Shown: one piece after another, positions 45,190 through 58,340 of the stretch
How positions within the stretch are numbered: position 1 is the stretch's first letter
Layout of the letters: every line of letters starts with the position of its first letter
DNA from: Adiantum capillus-veneris
Taxonomy: Eukaryota; Streptophyta; Polypodiopsida; Polypodiales; Pteridaceae
Assembly (NCBI GenBank): GCA_014529385.2
Contig: CM043942.1
Location: forward strand, 48,404,244 to 48,468,243
Reading direction: 5' to 3'
Length of the DNA stretch: 64,000 nucleotides
Made by a program: the position numbers and the translations under genes
The notes under the pieces: model-generated
The model's database searches: none
Seen by the model: only the letters and a program-made list of their open reading frames with translations
Told to the model about the DNA's origin: nothing

Positions 45190-46665
45190 TTGGGGGTGGA
45201 CGTAACTCACAAGCAAAGATTCGAGTGGGTGCTTGAAAAAATCAAAACAAAAATGAGTAGGTGGGAGTATGCTCTTCTCCCATTCCCAAGTCGGAAAAAA
45301 GTGATGAATGCCTTCATGATGCCTTATATTGCCTTCACTAGCCCGCTTCTCAAGATGGCTAAGTGTCACTGGAAAGAGTTCTTAAAACCAGTAAAAACAT
45401 TTTTATGGAAAAATAACACGAAATCTTCCAGGCCATGCCAATGGGCCAGTTGGGAGTCTATTGCTTGGCTGGGGAATCAAGGAGGCCTCGGGATTCTTAA
45501 CCATGTGACCCATGCAGAAGCTTGTTGCGCCAAATTTGTGGTTTCCTTGGCTAAACAGGATCAAGTTTGGGCAGTTATGATCAGAGATATGATAGAAGCA
45601 GCTAAACTTGGCTTGAAGGGAGGAAAGTGGAGAGGGGTGGAGATTCATGACATGCTGCTTGCCCCGGCGTGGTCTACCTTAAGACTGGGGGGCGGCTCAG
45701 GAGAATTGGTAAGAAAATCCAATAGAGTAGCAAGAGTCTTAAAGTGGGGGGAAGAAGCCAGATACTTTAAGAACTCCATCTTACATTGGTCCCCCTGGCT
45801 CTCCAAAGTTGTATATCCTCCACAAAATCCCTATTGGATTGAGACAGCAAGGAAGTTGAATAATAAGGGTCTGATCCGACTTGAGCACTTCTGGGACAAT
45901 GCCAACAAGAGTTGGAAAACCATTGACCTTATGATTTCTCAGTACCAACTCAATAGCTTGGAGGTCTTGCTTGTCCACAAAGTGATGAAAGAACTTGACA
46001 ATCTAGTGATGCCAAAATCTATGACTCGGAGTTGGACTGGAAAGCCTGGAAATGGCCTGGAAGCAGTCTCTTGTGGAGACCCCATAATAAAATCATTTAT
46101 CAGACAATGATGCAAAAGAAGAATTGGTCTAGCCCCCTTAATAAGATATGGAAAAAGCAATGGCCGGAGGAAAGGTGGGAACATGTAATGGAGAACATAT
46201 GGAAGCCAAAGGTTCCACAATACATGAAGGTTTTCTTATGGAAGGTTATTTGGGGTGCTCTACCGACGGGGGTGAAGATTCAGGAGAGAGGGATTGGGTT
46301 AGATCGATGCTTGGGGTGCAGGTTGACTAGTGAAGATCTGGCCCACCTTTTCATGGACTGCCCAGCTATAAAAGGCCTCGCAGGGAAAGTATGCAAGTGG
46401 GTCCAGAGAACATGGAAAATTAGTTTTTTCAAGACTGACCTATGCTTTGGAGGTAAAAACTCAGGTAGTCCTCGTCAGCACTCAGATTGTTAGATACTTC
46501 TTCTTTCATAATGTATGGCAAACAAGGAACTGCCGTGTGTTTGAAGGAGGATTTGACATGGCAAGCTTCGCAGAAATTATACAGGAAAGCAAAGCGCTAA
46601 TATGGGCACTCGGGCGCAAGCATCAGTCGGAGGAGTGGTCTAGGACTACTTGTGCCTTGCTGTAA
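45190..46665 (+). pseudogene. LINE ORF2 C-terminal region with RT-associated zinc finger
   Basis: The first frame (45190-46110) has RFEWVLEKIKTKMSRWEYAL, KVMNAFMMPYIAFTSPLLKM and WESIAWLGNQGGLGILNH. A frame change near 46100 leads to WKPKVPQYMKVFLWKVIWGA and CLGCRLTSEDLAHLFMDCP, the zf-RVT finger (C-x2-C...H-x3-C). No RNase H domain follows. It ends near 46665, before the 3' untranslated region. Confidence 0.87.
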
Positions 46666-47174
46666 GTAGACGGAATACCGGGGGCAAACCTTGGCCATCA
46701 GTAGGAGTGGCTGCCCTTATAGCCGTTGTAATTATGATTCCTGGATGTTGTCATGGCTTAACATGAGCATGACAAAACCTTGTAATTTTTTCGGCTGCTC
46801 AATATAATTCACTCACAATTGTGAGTTTTGAAAAAAAAAAAATAAATCAATAAAAGAACCACCTGTTTGCTATCTGACAATCTGGCATGATTCAGGCTTA
46901 TCTCTGCCCGAATCTTAGCTGATTGCCATGATCACAACTACCTACGATTGTAACCAAGCAATATAAGCATTTCAAACAGTTGAAACGTTGTCCAATCTTT
47001 GATAAATATGTGGAATCAATGTACAAACATTTGTTTGTAGATGTCGTATACGTACTTTGATTGAAGATATACCTTGCTACTCAAGAAAAAGGTTCGAAAA
47101 AGAGCACCACTCTGTCATAGCAACAATAAAGACTTCAAAGAAGCTGACATGAAATTCAGAGTGGTGATTATTCC

Positions 47175-48262
47175 TCACAGAGTGTCGGGTGCCTCCTCCG
47201 CACGCTTACTCACACCCGCAAGAAAACTTTCGGTTTCTATCCCTAAGCTTTGTGTTGCTCCTTCTGAAGGCTCGCTAACACCTGCAAGAAAGCTCTCTGC
47301 TTGAATTCCTAATACCTCATCAGATGGGGTGAGACCTTGGGCAATCATCCGATCTCGCATGGACTGAGCCTCCTCACGATCCTTGCCATCCAGCAGGGAA
47401 ACAATCATTAGCTCGTAAGCTGAAGCATTAATCTCAACCTCCTCAGCGAGAAGAGCCTTCGCCTTATCAACGAAACCTGCTCTAGCATCCACTGAAAAAA
47501 GACTAGCGTAAGCTTTGCAATCCGGAACATCGACTTTCTCTTTGAGGTTCTTGAAAAGAGTTTTTGCCTCCTCAACCAAGCCCAGCTTTCCAAACCATCC
47601 AATTAGCGTCATCAGAGTCTCCACCCCGGGCCTTATCGCCATGCTTTCTAGCTTTAGCAGCACGTCTACCGCCCTTTGAAACTGATTTTTTTTCTCGAAG
47701 GCAGCAGTAAGCATGCTGACTGACTCATCTAAAGGAGCAAATCCTGAATTCATCATATGTTCCATTTTGAGGACAGCAGATGGTAGCAAATTTGAGTGAA
47801 TATAAGCATTCATAAGAGCTGAGTAGATACCAGGCGCCATCTGTAACCTTAAGAAGGCATCCTCGTTCATAATTGAGAAAATTTTCAAGGCCTCTACAGC
47901 TTAACCTTGTTTCCCATAGCCATTAAGAACCGTAAGGTAAGTATCAACAGATACATGCAGCTTTTCCTCCTCCATTTTTGCTAGCAATGTTTCTCCCTCT
48001 TCAGGATTCCCAGTTTCAGAGTAAAACTCAATCATTTTATTGCATGCTCATTGAACGTATTCCATCGAACATCTCTCTAGCTTTATCAAGCCTCTTTAGT
48101 TTGCAATTCATATCAATCAACAAAGTGCATGCTACAAAATCAGGGGGAAAGCCCTTGTCATCCAAAGTACTCGTCAACCTGTCTACATCATCATAACGTT
48201 CTAAGTTCATGTATTTTACTAGAATTCTTTGCAAATTATGGCTTCGAACTTCAAAAGTGCAT
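47175..48262 (-). pseudogene. PPR-protein gene copy 2, main exon (broken)
   Basis: This is about 90% like copy 1 (23.57-24.52 kb). The longest frame (47888-47175, 237 residues) starts near MKIFSIMNEDAFLRLQMAPG and keeps the PPR helices plus DGKDREEAQSMRDRMIAQGL without the stop seen in copy 1. It ends with two 22-residue units (LGIQAESFLAGVSEPSEGAT, LGIETESFLAGVSKRAEEAP). Upstream, MQRILVKYMNLERYDDVDRL (48234) is preserved. About 20-30 bp are missing near 48048, and the intron acceptor is gone near 48255. Thus the two copies carry different lesions. The rest of the locus lies beyond the 12-kb retroelement block, at 61.07-62.19 kb. Confidence 0.82.
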
Positions 48263-48275
48263 TAATAATGGACCA

Positions 48276-48278
<3 letters not shown>

Positions 48279-48317
<39 letters not shown>
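48279..48317. repeat. (CT)n microsatellite
   Basis: Counterpart of 24554-24612. Confidence 0.95.
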
Positions 48318-48319
<2 letters not shown>

Positions 48320-48922
48320 CATGGAGGAGATTGATGAGATCCGCCAGCGAAGAACAATGATGGATCTCCTATGTTTTAGCTCTTTTGAGGATTGTACACC
48401 TTGCTCATCATCTTGTATCAGTTCTCACCCACTATATTCCCACACGCACACCCACATTGTGTTGTAATAGCCCCAAGTCACTACTTTCACCCCCCTACTC
48501 ATATCCTACACAATTCCAGCTAGCTGCTTAGTTCACATCTATCAGTGAAGATTTTAGTTTTTCACTTCATTTTATTTTTGTACCCAGACATTGTATTAGA
48601 TCCACCAAGATTGTATCGGTTTGATCTCATAGGTCATTTTGACCTTTTGAAGATGTTTAGTATAAAATTTCATTTCATCTCTCTCTCTCTCTCTCAGCAA
48701 GGCAACGCAGGGCAGGCGCGAGCAGAGTAGAGCGGACGTGAGCAGGGCATGCATGAGTAGAGCAGAGGAGGCAGAGCAAGACATCCTATGCGTAGTTGAG
48801 AAGACATCCTATACGTAGATGGATTTTTCTTTTGAGATGAAGCACCCCTGGAACTGCAACAAGTAGACATGGTTTTTAGACCAGTCATGCACAATTTTTG
48901 CTTCCCTCATGAAAGGAAGTCC

Positions 48923-49560
48923 TCAGATCATCTCAGATGCCATAGTGTGCTTGGAGAAATCCATAACAATGAAGGTATTTCTTATTTTATGTCCAAAGAC
49001 CTTGATCTTGAGATCTTCTAGAATCCCAATAGGTTTAACAATAGACCCATTGGCCATCTTTACTACTATGGTTGTGGTCTCAAGGTGAGGTCCTCGCATA
49101 GTTTCCCAGCAATTTTTAGTCACAATGCTAGCCTCAACGCCACCATCAAGGATTCCCTTCACAGTTAATCCCTTGGTAGTGGTTGGAATGGTTGCATTGG
49201 ATTCATCACCCTCAAAGTATCGTCCCAACTTGTTAAGAGGTATTTCTACAACAAGGTTCTCATCTAGGTTGGGTTGTGGATCTAAGTGTTCCTCCTCTAT
49301 TGGCATCTCCCTAGCTCCATCCATCTGTGCAAACTGTGGTAGGCCAACTTTCAGTTCTCCATTGAGGAAAGATCAAAGAGCTAAGAATAGCTCAGGGTCT
49401 CCATATAGTTTGGACATGATGGTGGTTTTGACTTCTGAAGCCATGAAATCAACAATATTTAAAGGCACCTTTTGGGCTTCAATCCCTTGACATGGGGAAG
49501 ATGGGATCTCCATTTCTTCAATAGGGTCAGGTGGTCCCTCTGTAAACATTCTTTCCAGCA
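48923..49560 (-). pseudogene. retropepsin-like segment of the outer relic (fossil)
   Basis: A minus frame contains TVKGILDGGVEASIVTKNCW and VVKMANGSIVKPIGILEDLK, the pattern of the aspartic protease of Ty3-type polyproteins (D-x-G with following Ala-S). It lies downstream of the zinc knuckles, as expected. Fragment only. Confidence 0.6.
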
Positions 49561-50205
49561 AGAAGTGAGTATGTCCACTTTCCCATGACTTTAATTCACT
49601 TTCTCCTTGGATGACATTAGGTATGGCGGTCTATGGACTTGGTGAGGTTGTTGTTGTGTAGGGAATACTGTGTCTGTAATGTGGATCTGCCTAGGTGTTG
49701 GCTCTAGATCCCTTTGGGTATCTTCTACCAAACTCCTTAATTGCTTGACTTGCTTAATCTGTAGAGTTTGGGTAAGTTCCTATCTTCTTCTTGGGTCCTA
49801 GCCATTGTGGCTCATGATGATCTTCCTTGTTGGTTTCTTTCTTAGTGGTCGTTTTGGTCTCCATGGTTTCACGTGAATTAGAATCCTATTCAACGTCGTT
49901 CATATGTACAGGGTCATCACCAGTCCCTATGTTTATCTTTGAACTGGGGACTGGCTTTGTTGCTTTTTGCGATCTCTTCCTTCGTGTTTTCTTCTTTTCT
50001 TGAGATTGGGAAATTGATGCCGTGTCTCTTTCTTCAAGAATATAATTTTGTTTTTGGAGCATCGATCATGTGAGTAGGTTTACTCGTACCACAGGTGTAC
50101 TTTGTGTTGGCTCCTCAATAACCTCAATCAAGTTTAATGGCATGATCTTCGGCGCATTTGGATTATTTGAACATTGGGAAATCAAATGATCTATGCCACA
50201 TTGAT

Positions 50206-51282
50206 TTATATGAGTATCGGCATTGTAGACGTGCTCGCTTGATTGGTTTGCATTAGTGTGGCATTCTTTTGTAGCCTAGTAGGACACTCGGCCACGCGAT
50301 GTGGACCTCCACACTCATAGCATTGAAGAGGTGGTCTCTTGGCAGTGTAATTGATATTTTGGCCTCTTGCAGCAAAAGAAACTACTTGATAGACATGTTT
50401 GACTTGTCTCCAATAGTCCTCCATGTAGTATTGTGGACTTTCTTCAAGCGCATCAATCCCATTGGCAATATTAGGGTCTATATCTTCCTCATAGCCTTCC
50501 AAACAAGCAATAGATAACTCACAACCCACTTGATTCACAGACGTGATTCTCGAATGTGGTGGTTGCGATCCTAGCACTAGAGGTGGTAAGGGTGTTTTTT
50601 GAACAACATTTTGGGCCCTAGAGACCATTTGTTGTGACGTTTGTTCAAGAGGTGGGGCCTGCATCAATGCAGGCACTTGAGGTGTGTCTATCCATGCTAA
50701 GATTGGTCTATTGGCCATCGCGCGCTTAAATACTATCCAACCCTTAGCTTGATGACCATACCTCCCACCACAGGCATTGCAATTCCCATTAAATTTTACT
50801 CTAAAAGTAGGGCATTCACTGGTACTATGCGGACCATAGCATACTGAGCACCATTGTTGCTCTCTTCTTGGATACATATGATTGTTTTGTGGAGCACGAT
50901 TGTCTCTAAGTCTCTCTTGAATGGCCTTGGTGAGATCTGCTAAAGTCGATAGGCTTTCTCACATCCCCATCTCCACTAAATTTTTGTGTGATCTTGGCTA
51001 TTTGTACTACCTTAATTACTTCTAGGTTCTCTATCAGGCATGTTACACATATTCTCAGCAATAGATTGACCGATAGCTTGATCAAATGTTGCCAAGTCAC
51101 CTAAGTGAGCAGGCACCATGGGTGAAGGTGCTCCAGAGACTACATGTGGAGTAGGTATTGGCATTGGGCTTGGCACATAGAAAGCCCTTGGGTTCCACGT
51201 TGTCAAAGATTTGGCGGTCTTGCCAGGAAGGCGCCGGGCCTCTAGCTGTGAGGGTTTGTGGGGAGACTATGAAGCTTTTCAC
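50206..51282 (-). pseudogene. gag C-terminal part with zinc knuckles (fossil)
   Basis: Three knuckle-like motifs occur on the minus strand: CSVCYGPHSTSECP, CNACGGRYGHQAKGW and CYECGGPHRVAECP. They are separated by a proline-rich stretch and flanked upstream by proline-rich sequence (FYVPSPMPIPTPHVVSG). These bind RNA in capsid proteins of LTR elements. Broken. Confidence 0.7.
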
Positions 51283-51736
51283 TTAAGCAAGCTTAGTGTT
51301 TGTAGAAAATACATTGTGTGAAACCATTGGAATCTTACATGCAGACACACACATACGCACACGTGAAACCCTCAAAACAAAACAAAGATGAAAACATCGA
51401 GGCTTTGATCGTATCTAATCAAAGGTAAGATGAAAGGGTTCACCAATGCATTTATAACAGCAAGTCGTTGTGCTCCAAATAGAATGCGAATGGTTCTTTG
51501 AAACTGTAACTTAGTGCTTCCAAAGATGTAGATATTTTGCCTAGCGATAAGAGTGAGCCATGTGTACAAGTCTTCTTGGTTCATAGTAATATTAAGAAAG
51601 CAAGACTCAACCCCTAGAGGAGAATAAATATGTGCACATCAAAAGAATTAGAGTAGTCTAGTAGTGGCAAAATAAGAGGACGTGGAGAAAGAGAATCTCT
51701 TGCAGTCTTTCCGGCCCAAAGAGTAACACAATTCTC

Positions 51737-52790
51737 TGTTGGAAGTGGATTTTACGGCTAATACAAACGTTAATTCTAATATGTTGCACAAAGTGAAAGG
51801 GCTGAAAAGTTACACCATTGGGGTTATTCATCTAAGAAAGCTCAAAAAGCAGTCAAACAATGGAGGAAAGAGATACGAGAGACAACCAACACACAAAGAC
51901 CCACACAAGCTCAAGCCAAAGAAGTGAAGCACAACCAAGACTTTGTGGTATTGTAGCCAACTTGATGAATTAAATATTGCGTAGTAGTCCCCAACACCGT
52001 TTGCAAGCCATCAACAATGCGTCTTTATTGACGAAAGAAAGTTACATAGAGTGTATGAGTATTACAAGTGAGGAGATAGAAGGCTTGAGGCACGAAGTAG
52101 CAAGCTCAAGATGTGTTGGGCTGAAATTGAGAGAAATTTTTCTTCAAGGAGATGGCTAGGAGGTTGGGTGATGTCTTGATAGAGTGGCTTGATTATGGGG
52201 ATTGCTTGAGCGCTTGATTGCTTGATGGTTTGCTTGATGCCCAAGTGAGGGGCAAGAGGCTCTATTTATAGGTGAAGTTGCCTCTAGAAGAAGATATTTG
52301 CTTAGAAATATCCAAGGGATTTGTGTGAAAAGTGTCTCTCTTTTCCAAATATCTCAAAATTATCTTCAAAGTTTCTAGATCTTTCTCTTCAAGAAATATC
52401 TAGAGGTTCTTCTAGATCTTTCTCCAAATATCTTCTCCTTGCCGCCACATGTCAAGAGTTGTTGAGCTATGGTGAGAACATGTGCATAAAGTAGCTTCAT
52501 AAAAAATTGAGAGAGAGCTTGGCATACATCATGGATGACATCAAACAAACTCGTAGCCACTTTTTTAAAGGGATTTTTCTAGGTCCATAATCACTCCAAA
52601 GTGCACCTACTATGTGTAGAATGACACCTCATGGGGTATAGTATGACTAAGGCCACTTTTGGCCATGCTATACATGTCATATGCCACCTAGGATTCCTAG
52701 TAGATAGGAGGTATGTTTTATAGGCTCATTTCATCATGGCTCCAAGAAGAGGTTCACAAAGAAGCACGGGATGGAAGCCCATTCCCAACA
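51737..52790 (-). mobile_element. LTR-like segment, probably a solo LTR (fossil)
   Basis: It runs TGTTGGAAGTGG...CCCATTCCCAACA on the + strand, i.e. both ends are TGTTGG-type inverted termini. On the minus strand it has a TATA-like CTATAAATAGAGCC (about 52260-52272). The flanks agagtaacaca (51719-51729) and agagtgacaca (52791-52801) look like an imperfect target duplication, though six extra bases separate the left one from the LTR. It carries no coding sequence. Confidence 0.6.
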
Positions 52791-52859
52791 AGAGTGACAC
52801 ATCAGACTTCAACTAGCTTTTTGCATGCTAAATGGAAAATGCATATACTTATGCATACT

Positions 52860-53690
52860 TAAGGTATACACATAAAATTTATAATAGTGTAGGGCTTAGC
52901 TTCCGTTCCCACCATGCACGTTTGGTACGGTGTTGTGCCATGTGGCGGCCCAAAGTTCATATGTGTGGCCCTAGGCATAGTAGACGTCGGATGTGACATG
53001 CTAATGCTAGCCCATGGAAATAAGAGCTTGGGTGTTGTGTTTGTGGAGCATAGGTTGTTGAAACAATGGGAGAGGTAGGATCTACATGAGTACGAGGACC
53101 TATACAGTGTATACGATTGGTACACACTTGTAGGTACTGTTGCAGGCATTGAGCTACCATGTAGCGGTGCTTTACGAAAAAATGAGATCCATGGCATGTT
53201 TCTTCGCATGTCTATCATTGGGGTAGGCATGGTAGCCGTGGTGACATCAAGGGAAAGATGCTAATGCTAGCCGGTATGGTCCCATGGAAAAAAGAGCTTG
53301 GGTGTTGTGGTTGTGGAGCATAGGTTGTTGAAACAATGGGAGGGGTAGGAACTACATGAGTACGAGGACCTATAGGTGTATACAATTGGTACACACTTGT
53401 AGGTACTGTTGCAGGCATTGAGCTACCATGTAGTGGTGCTTTACTAACAAATGAGGTCCATGGCGTGTTTCTTGGCATGTTTATCATTGGGGTAGGCATG
53501 GTAGCCGTGGTGTCATCAAGGGAAAGATGAGCTAGACTTGGAAAGGTAAAGCTATCACTTGTGGGCTTAGATTGCACTGAGACCCCTAGAGAAACAACAT
53601 ATGGAGGATCCATTGATCTTACCAAGGGAGTCTCCATTTGTGATAAGGTTGGTTGTTTAGCCTTCCTTGTATCCAAGAATCTCATGAGAC
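52860..53690 (-). repeat. proline-rich gag-like segment with 269-bp tandem duplication (fossil)
   Basis: The phrase ggtaggcatggtagccgtgg lies at 53222 and again at 53491, giving a unit of 269 bp. On the minus strand both units encode similar peptides (KAPLHGSSMPATVPTSVYQ). It forms part of the outer relic on the left of the copia insertion. Confidence 0.8.
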
Positions 53691-53917
53691 TGTTGGAATT
53701 AGGGTTGCAGAGAAACACACACAGCTTGGAGTAGACGAAGGAAGCTCAAGGCACACAATAGAGAGTGTGTTACTTAGTGTGCAATGAAAAAATTGATAGC
53801 CCTAGATTGATGGGCGTATATACAATGCATGGGGGAAAAAACCTCCTAAAGAGGAAAACAATGCCCCGACGGTCCTAGTGTGTTCACACACATCACTACC
53901 ACATGTATATGGTAACA
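53691..53917 (-). repeat. copia 3' LTR
   Basis: This is the downstream LTR of the minus-oriented element. It pairs with 58643-58852. The purine tract ccaggggg (minus strand, near 53920-53930) adjoins it. Confidence 0.95.
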
Positions 53918-55673
53918 AATACCCCCTGGAGTGATGCGGTGAACGAGAGTTGGCACATGAGTAAAGGGAAGTGCCATGCCCTGAGGACAGGATCAGTCCA
54001 CAAAGGGGAGTAAGCCCAAAGATTTGTGGAAAGCTTCAAGCTTCTCACGAGACAATTCCTTTGTGAAAAGATCTGCAAGGTTGTCCTGTGTTGGCACATA
54101 AGCCAAGCTGATCTCTCCTGCTGAGAGCCTCTCCCTGACATAGTGGTAATGCACCTCAATGTGCTTTGTGCGAGCATGAAAAACTGGTTTCCTCGCAAAC
54201 TGCCAATGCGCTCTGACTGTCAGTGTAGATAGTGTTGGCAGTGTCCTGTCCAACACCCAAATCAGCCATAAGGTGTATGAGCCATACACACTCAACCATA
54301 GATGTGAAGACTGCCCTATACTCAGCCTCACAACTCAAAGTGGCCACAGTAGGTTGCTTCTTGCTCAACCATGATATACATGAACTGCCAAGCATGAAAC
54401 AAAAACTACTTGTGGACACTCGCGTGTCAAAACAACCAGCCCAATCTGAGTTCGAAAAAGCATGTAAGTCTGGCGGCAATGATCCCCCCTTGGGATAAAA
54501 CAAGCCAAGATGTAAAGTGCCACTAAGGTAGTGGAAAATCCTCTTGACAGCGTGCCAATGCTTAGACCCTGGGCTATGCATAAATCTGCTGACCTGTGAG
54601 ACTGCAAACTGAATATCTGGCCTCGTGTTGCATACATAAATGAGGCAGCCAACAGCAGTTTGGTAAAGAGTGACATCAGCAGGATCACCAGCATCATGTA
54701 GACTCAACTTCAAACCTGTTTCCATGGGAGTGGCAATAGGTTTGCAATCCTCAAGTCCAAACTTACATAGCAATGTCTCTTTGTAACTTTTCTGACACAA
54801 GGCAATACCACCATCACACTGCTTAAACTCTATACCCAAGTAATGATGCAACAGCCCCAAATCTTTCATCTTGAAAGTAGCATTCAAATCAGCCTTAAAT
54901 TCAGCAATATGTCTCTCATTTGGTCCAGTGATCATCAAATCATCAACATAAAGAACCACAATGAGAAATACATCATCCTCACACTTTACATACAATGTGC
55001 TTTCTGTTGGACTGTTACGAAAGCCTCGTTTAACCAAATGAGTGTCAGATTTCTCATACCAAGCACGAGGAGATTGCTTCAACCCATACAAAGCCTTCTT
55101 ACATCTGCACACTTTGTCCTCTTGTCCTTTTATGACAAAACCGCGAAGCTGCGTTACATAAACTTCCTCAAATATGTCACCATTCAAGAAAGCAGTAACA
55201 ATGTCTGATTGATGTACATCCCAACCAAAATGAGTTGCCAATGCACATAGAAAACGCATAGTAGTCATATGATAAGTGGGATAAAAAGTCTCTTCATAAT
55301 CAATGCCTTTTTGATGTGCATAACCCTTTGCAACAAGTCGAGCCTTATGGCGATCGATCTCACCATCCGGCTTGCGTTTTAACTTGTAAACCCACTTTGT
55401 ACCAATGGCCTTTTTGCCAGGAGGCAAATCACATAAATTCCATGTGTCATTTTTTATAAGTGTATCATATTCTGATTGCATGGCAGCCATCCAATTTTTT
55501 GAATTTTGTGCTTCATCAAAAGACAGAAGCTCCTCAACATCATGTAAACTAGACACAACCAAAGCATAACAATCTGATGCATAAGATGCATGGCGAGAGC
55601 CTGAACGAGTACGAATAGACAAAGGTGCATCCAATTTACTGTCACGCAAAGTGTGCACTAGCCATTTTGGCAT
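53918..55673 (-). pseudogene. copia RT and RNase H region (fossil)
   Basis: The longest minus frame starts at 55673 with MPKWLVHTLRDSKLDAPLSI. It holds GTKWVYKLKRKPDGEIDRHK, ARLVAKGYAHQKGIDYEETF, the RT core LYVDDLMITG, then CLIYVCNTRPDIQFAVSQVS and the RNase H part SSFCFMLGSSCISWLSKKQP. All are textbook copia motifs. RNase H sequence continues to about 53993. Confidence 0.93.
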
Positions 55674-56620
55674 ACCTCAAGCCTGCTCATTTTCAGCCCT
55701 TTCCTCATCAAGTACATCATGTACATCTGCATCAGTAATAGGCTGATCTGTAACATTTTCAGAAACCCCCATAGGCTGTACATTTGCCTCATTGGAACTT
55801 ACATTCGTATTTCTACCACTGAAAAGAGGCAACAAAGTGTCATAAATGTCCCGTGAGCTTACATTACTGTCTCTAGTACATGACAGTAAGTGCTGAACAG
55901 AATCTTCCACAAACACTACATCCCGAGAAACCAGAATACGTTTTGTGTGCGGATGATACAACCTGTAACCTTTGCTTTCAGCACTATAACCAACAAAAAT
56001 ACATTTGACAGCCTTATCATCCAATTTTCTGCGCTGCACTTGTGGCACCAAAGCATATGCAAAAACAACCAAAAACACGCATGTGCTCAATAGAAGGCTT
56101 TCTATCATGCCATGCTTCATATGGAGTAATAGACTGCAAAGATTTTGTAGGACACCTGTTAAGTACATAAGTGGCACACATGATGGCCTCAAGCCAAAAA
56201 GAATGCGGTGAAGCTTGACTTTTGACCATACATCGTGCCATTTCCGCCAGTGACCTGTTTTTCCTCTCAGCAACACCATTTTGCTGAGGTGTATAAGGCA
56301 CTGTACATTGGTGTTTTATCCCACGACTAGCCAGAAATGCATTAAATTCATGAGACATATACTCCCCCCCTCGATCTGAACGGAGGGTGCCCATAGTACA
56401 TTTCGAGACATTTTCAGCCATAGCCAGAAATTGTTTGAAGCACATAAAAACTTTGGACTTCGCTTTAAGTTGAAATACCCATGCATGCCTGGAGTAATCA
56501 TCAATGAAAGTCACGAAGTATAGGTAATTGCCCAAGGACGGAGTTTGCATGGGCCCACAAACATCACTATGCACAAGCTACAACCTGCATGTGGCCGAAC
56601 TAAACCATCCTTTGGAAATT
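55674..56620 (-). pseudogene. copia integrase core and C-terminal region (fossil)
   Basis: Minus strand, from about 56574 down: MHSDVCGPMQTPSLGNYLYF, VTFIDDYSRHAWVFQLKAKS, LRSDRGGEYMSHEFNAFLAS and TPQQNGVAERKNRSLAEMAR, i.e. the D,D(35)E integrase core. This is followed by the copia-type KAVKCIFVGYSAESKGYRLY region. Confidence 0.93.
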
Positions 56621-56627
56621 TAGAACG

Positions 56628-58340
56628 CTACATCTTACCCAAAATACAGCCTTCACAAACATGTTTGACAGGTGCTTCAAGAGGTGGCAAAGAAGCAACC
56701 ATATTAGATTTCTGCAAACACAGCAAACTGGCAAAATTCGGATGACCAAAACGAGCATGCCAAAGTTTTGCATCTGAAATAGCCCTTGAATCTGCAACAG
56801 CATTTGCAAAATTTTGTCCACACTTGTCATACAAAGTGAGCTTATACAGCCCACGGCACAAAAGCCCAGATGCAACAATTTCATCACCAAAATTGAGATC
56901 ATGAACTGTATATCTGTCATCCACAAATTTGACTAGAAGTCCAAGTCTAGCCAGTGCGGATACAGACAAGAGATTCTTCTCGATCCCAGGTACATAAAGT
57001 GCATCAACAAGTGTGAAAGAACTGCCATTAGCAGCAGTAAGCACAACCTTTCCAACTCCCTGAACTGGATAAGAGGCGTTGTTGGTACAAGTGACTGAAT
57101 TCCCATGAGGGACAGACTCAAGAGAGGTAACCAATTCACGATGTGAGGTAATGTGCTTTGTAGCACCACTGTCGAAATACCACACATGTGAATCTGCAGC
57201 AACTGACAAGCATGCATCATGGACAGAAGGATTGTAAGTGCACTCTGCGCTAAAAGCCCATTCTGCATCAACATCAGCATTACAGTCTCCTTTCACAGAA
57301 GACTCAACAATGGCTGCATTTGTAGTGGAACCAGCATTTGCAGTGGAACCACCCTCTTTCTTCTTAGCCTCTTTGGCCTTCAACTTAGGACACGACTTGA
57401 TCAAGTGATCATTGGCTTTATAATAATGGCAACGCATCTTCTTTTTGCCCTTATCACCAGAATTTCCAGACGAATTGCTGCCAGCAGAAGCATTAGGAAC
57501 ATAATTTTTTCCAGTCGCAGCAGAACCATAAGAAGTGGTTGCATTGCTGTTACCACCCTTTCTTTGAGAAGCAATAAAAGCCTATTCAACTGCATGCTGC
57601 CTTGTACTGTTTTTTCTGGAAAGTGACTCTTGCAACAGCAATGTGCATAATGCATCAAACTTGACAACTTCTGGATTTCCTTGGGTCATAAGTCTCCAAG
57701 TACTAGCAAAATTCTGGTAAGAATCTGGTAAGGCATCAAGAACAGTTTGCACAAGGGAACTGTCTGAAATGACTTTAGCTGCAGAAATAAGTTTCTCATT
57801 GATATCCTTGACACTAGCAAGGAAAGTGTCCATATCATCTTCCTCATGCATAATCTTCGACTCCAGCTCTTTACGCAGCAAAGCAATTTTATCCTCATTG
57901 CGTCTTGCATAAAGACCTGCTAGAATATCCCAAGCCTGTTTTGCAGATTTTGTTGAACGGATGTGAGGAACAATGGTGCGCTTCACAGACAACGCAATCA
58001 ATGCATGAGCCTACGCATCCTTAACATCCCAACGAGCTTCTTCTGCCGTAGGCAAAACAACTCTAACAGCTGCAATCCTTGCAGCAAGACCTGCAACATC
58101 CTCAACATCGCCTACATCCTCAAAACCAGGACGTACATCAATGCCCTGCACAATGTTCCAGACACCCTTTGACACAAGAACATGTTGCATCATATAAGCC
58201 CACATAGGGTAGTTGTCCCCATCCAACCTGTCCTCAACAACAAACATCTTGAACACATCTGTGTTGTTGTTGTCAGCCATGGTAAATGCTGCACTTGATG
58301 TGAAAACTGCCCGAAAATAGGAGAAATGGAGCGAGAACAA
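56628..58340 (-). pseudogene. copia gag, zinc knuckle, protease and integrase zinc-binding region (fossil)
   Basis: Gag begins at about 58279-58270 with MADNNNTDVFKMFVVEDRLD, then GDNYPMWAYMMQHVLVSKGV and the SAKQAWDILAGLYARRNEDK core of plant copia gag. A knuckle (CHYYKANDHLIKSCP), the protease phrase WYFDSGATKHITSHRELVTS and the GAG-pre-integrase segment (AKLWHARFGHPNFASLLCLQ) follow. Confidence 0.92.

Larger units (their letters stand above)
40445..46857 (+). mobile_element. L1-type LINE, nearly full length, broken
   Basis: The element has a 5' region with subrepeats, ORF1 (about 41053-42601), ORF2 (42859-46665) with endonuclease, RT and zinc-finger region, a 3' end with the actcacaattgtgagt palindrome, and an A-tail at 46831-46842. 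The 11-mer tcaataaaaga follows the tail (46847-46857) and recurs at 40445-40455, a candidate target duplication that would put the 5' end at about 40456. Frameshifts and stops interrupt both ORFs, but all expected domains are present, so it is a moderately recent, dead copy. Its 3' tail is also present as a truncated insertion at 38371-38782. Confidence 0.85.

Noticed and set aside
51526-52795. aagag as target duplication of the LTR-like segment
   Set aside because: Using it would give ends without TG...CA; the agagtRacaca flanks fit better, though imperfectly.
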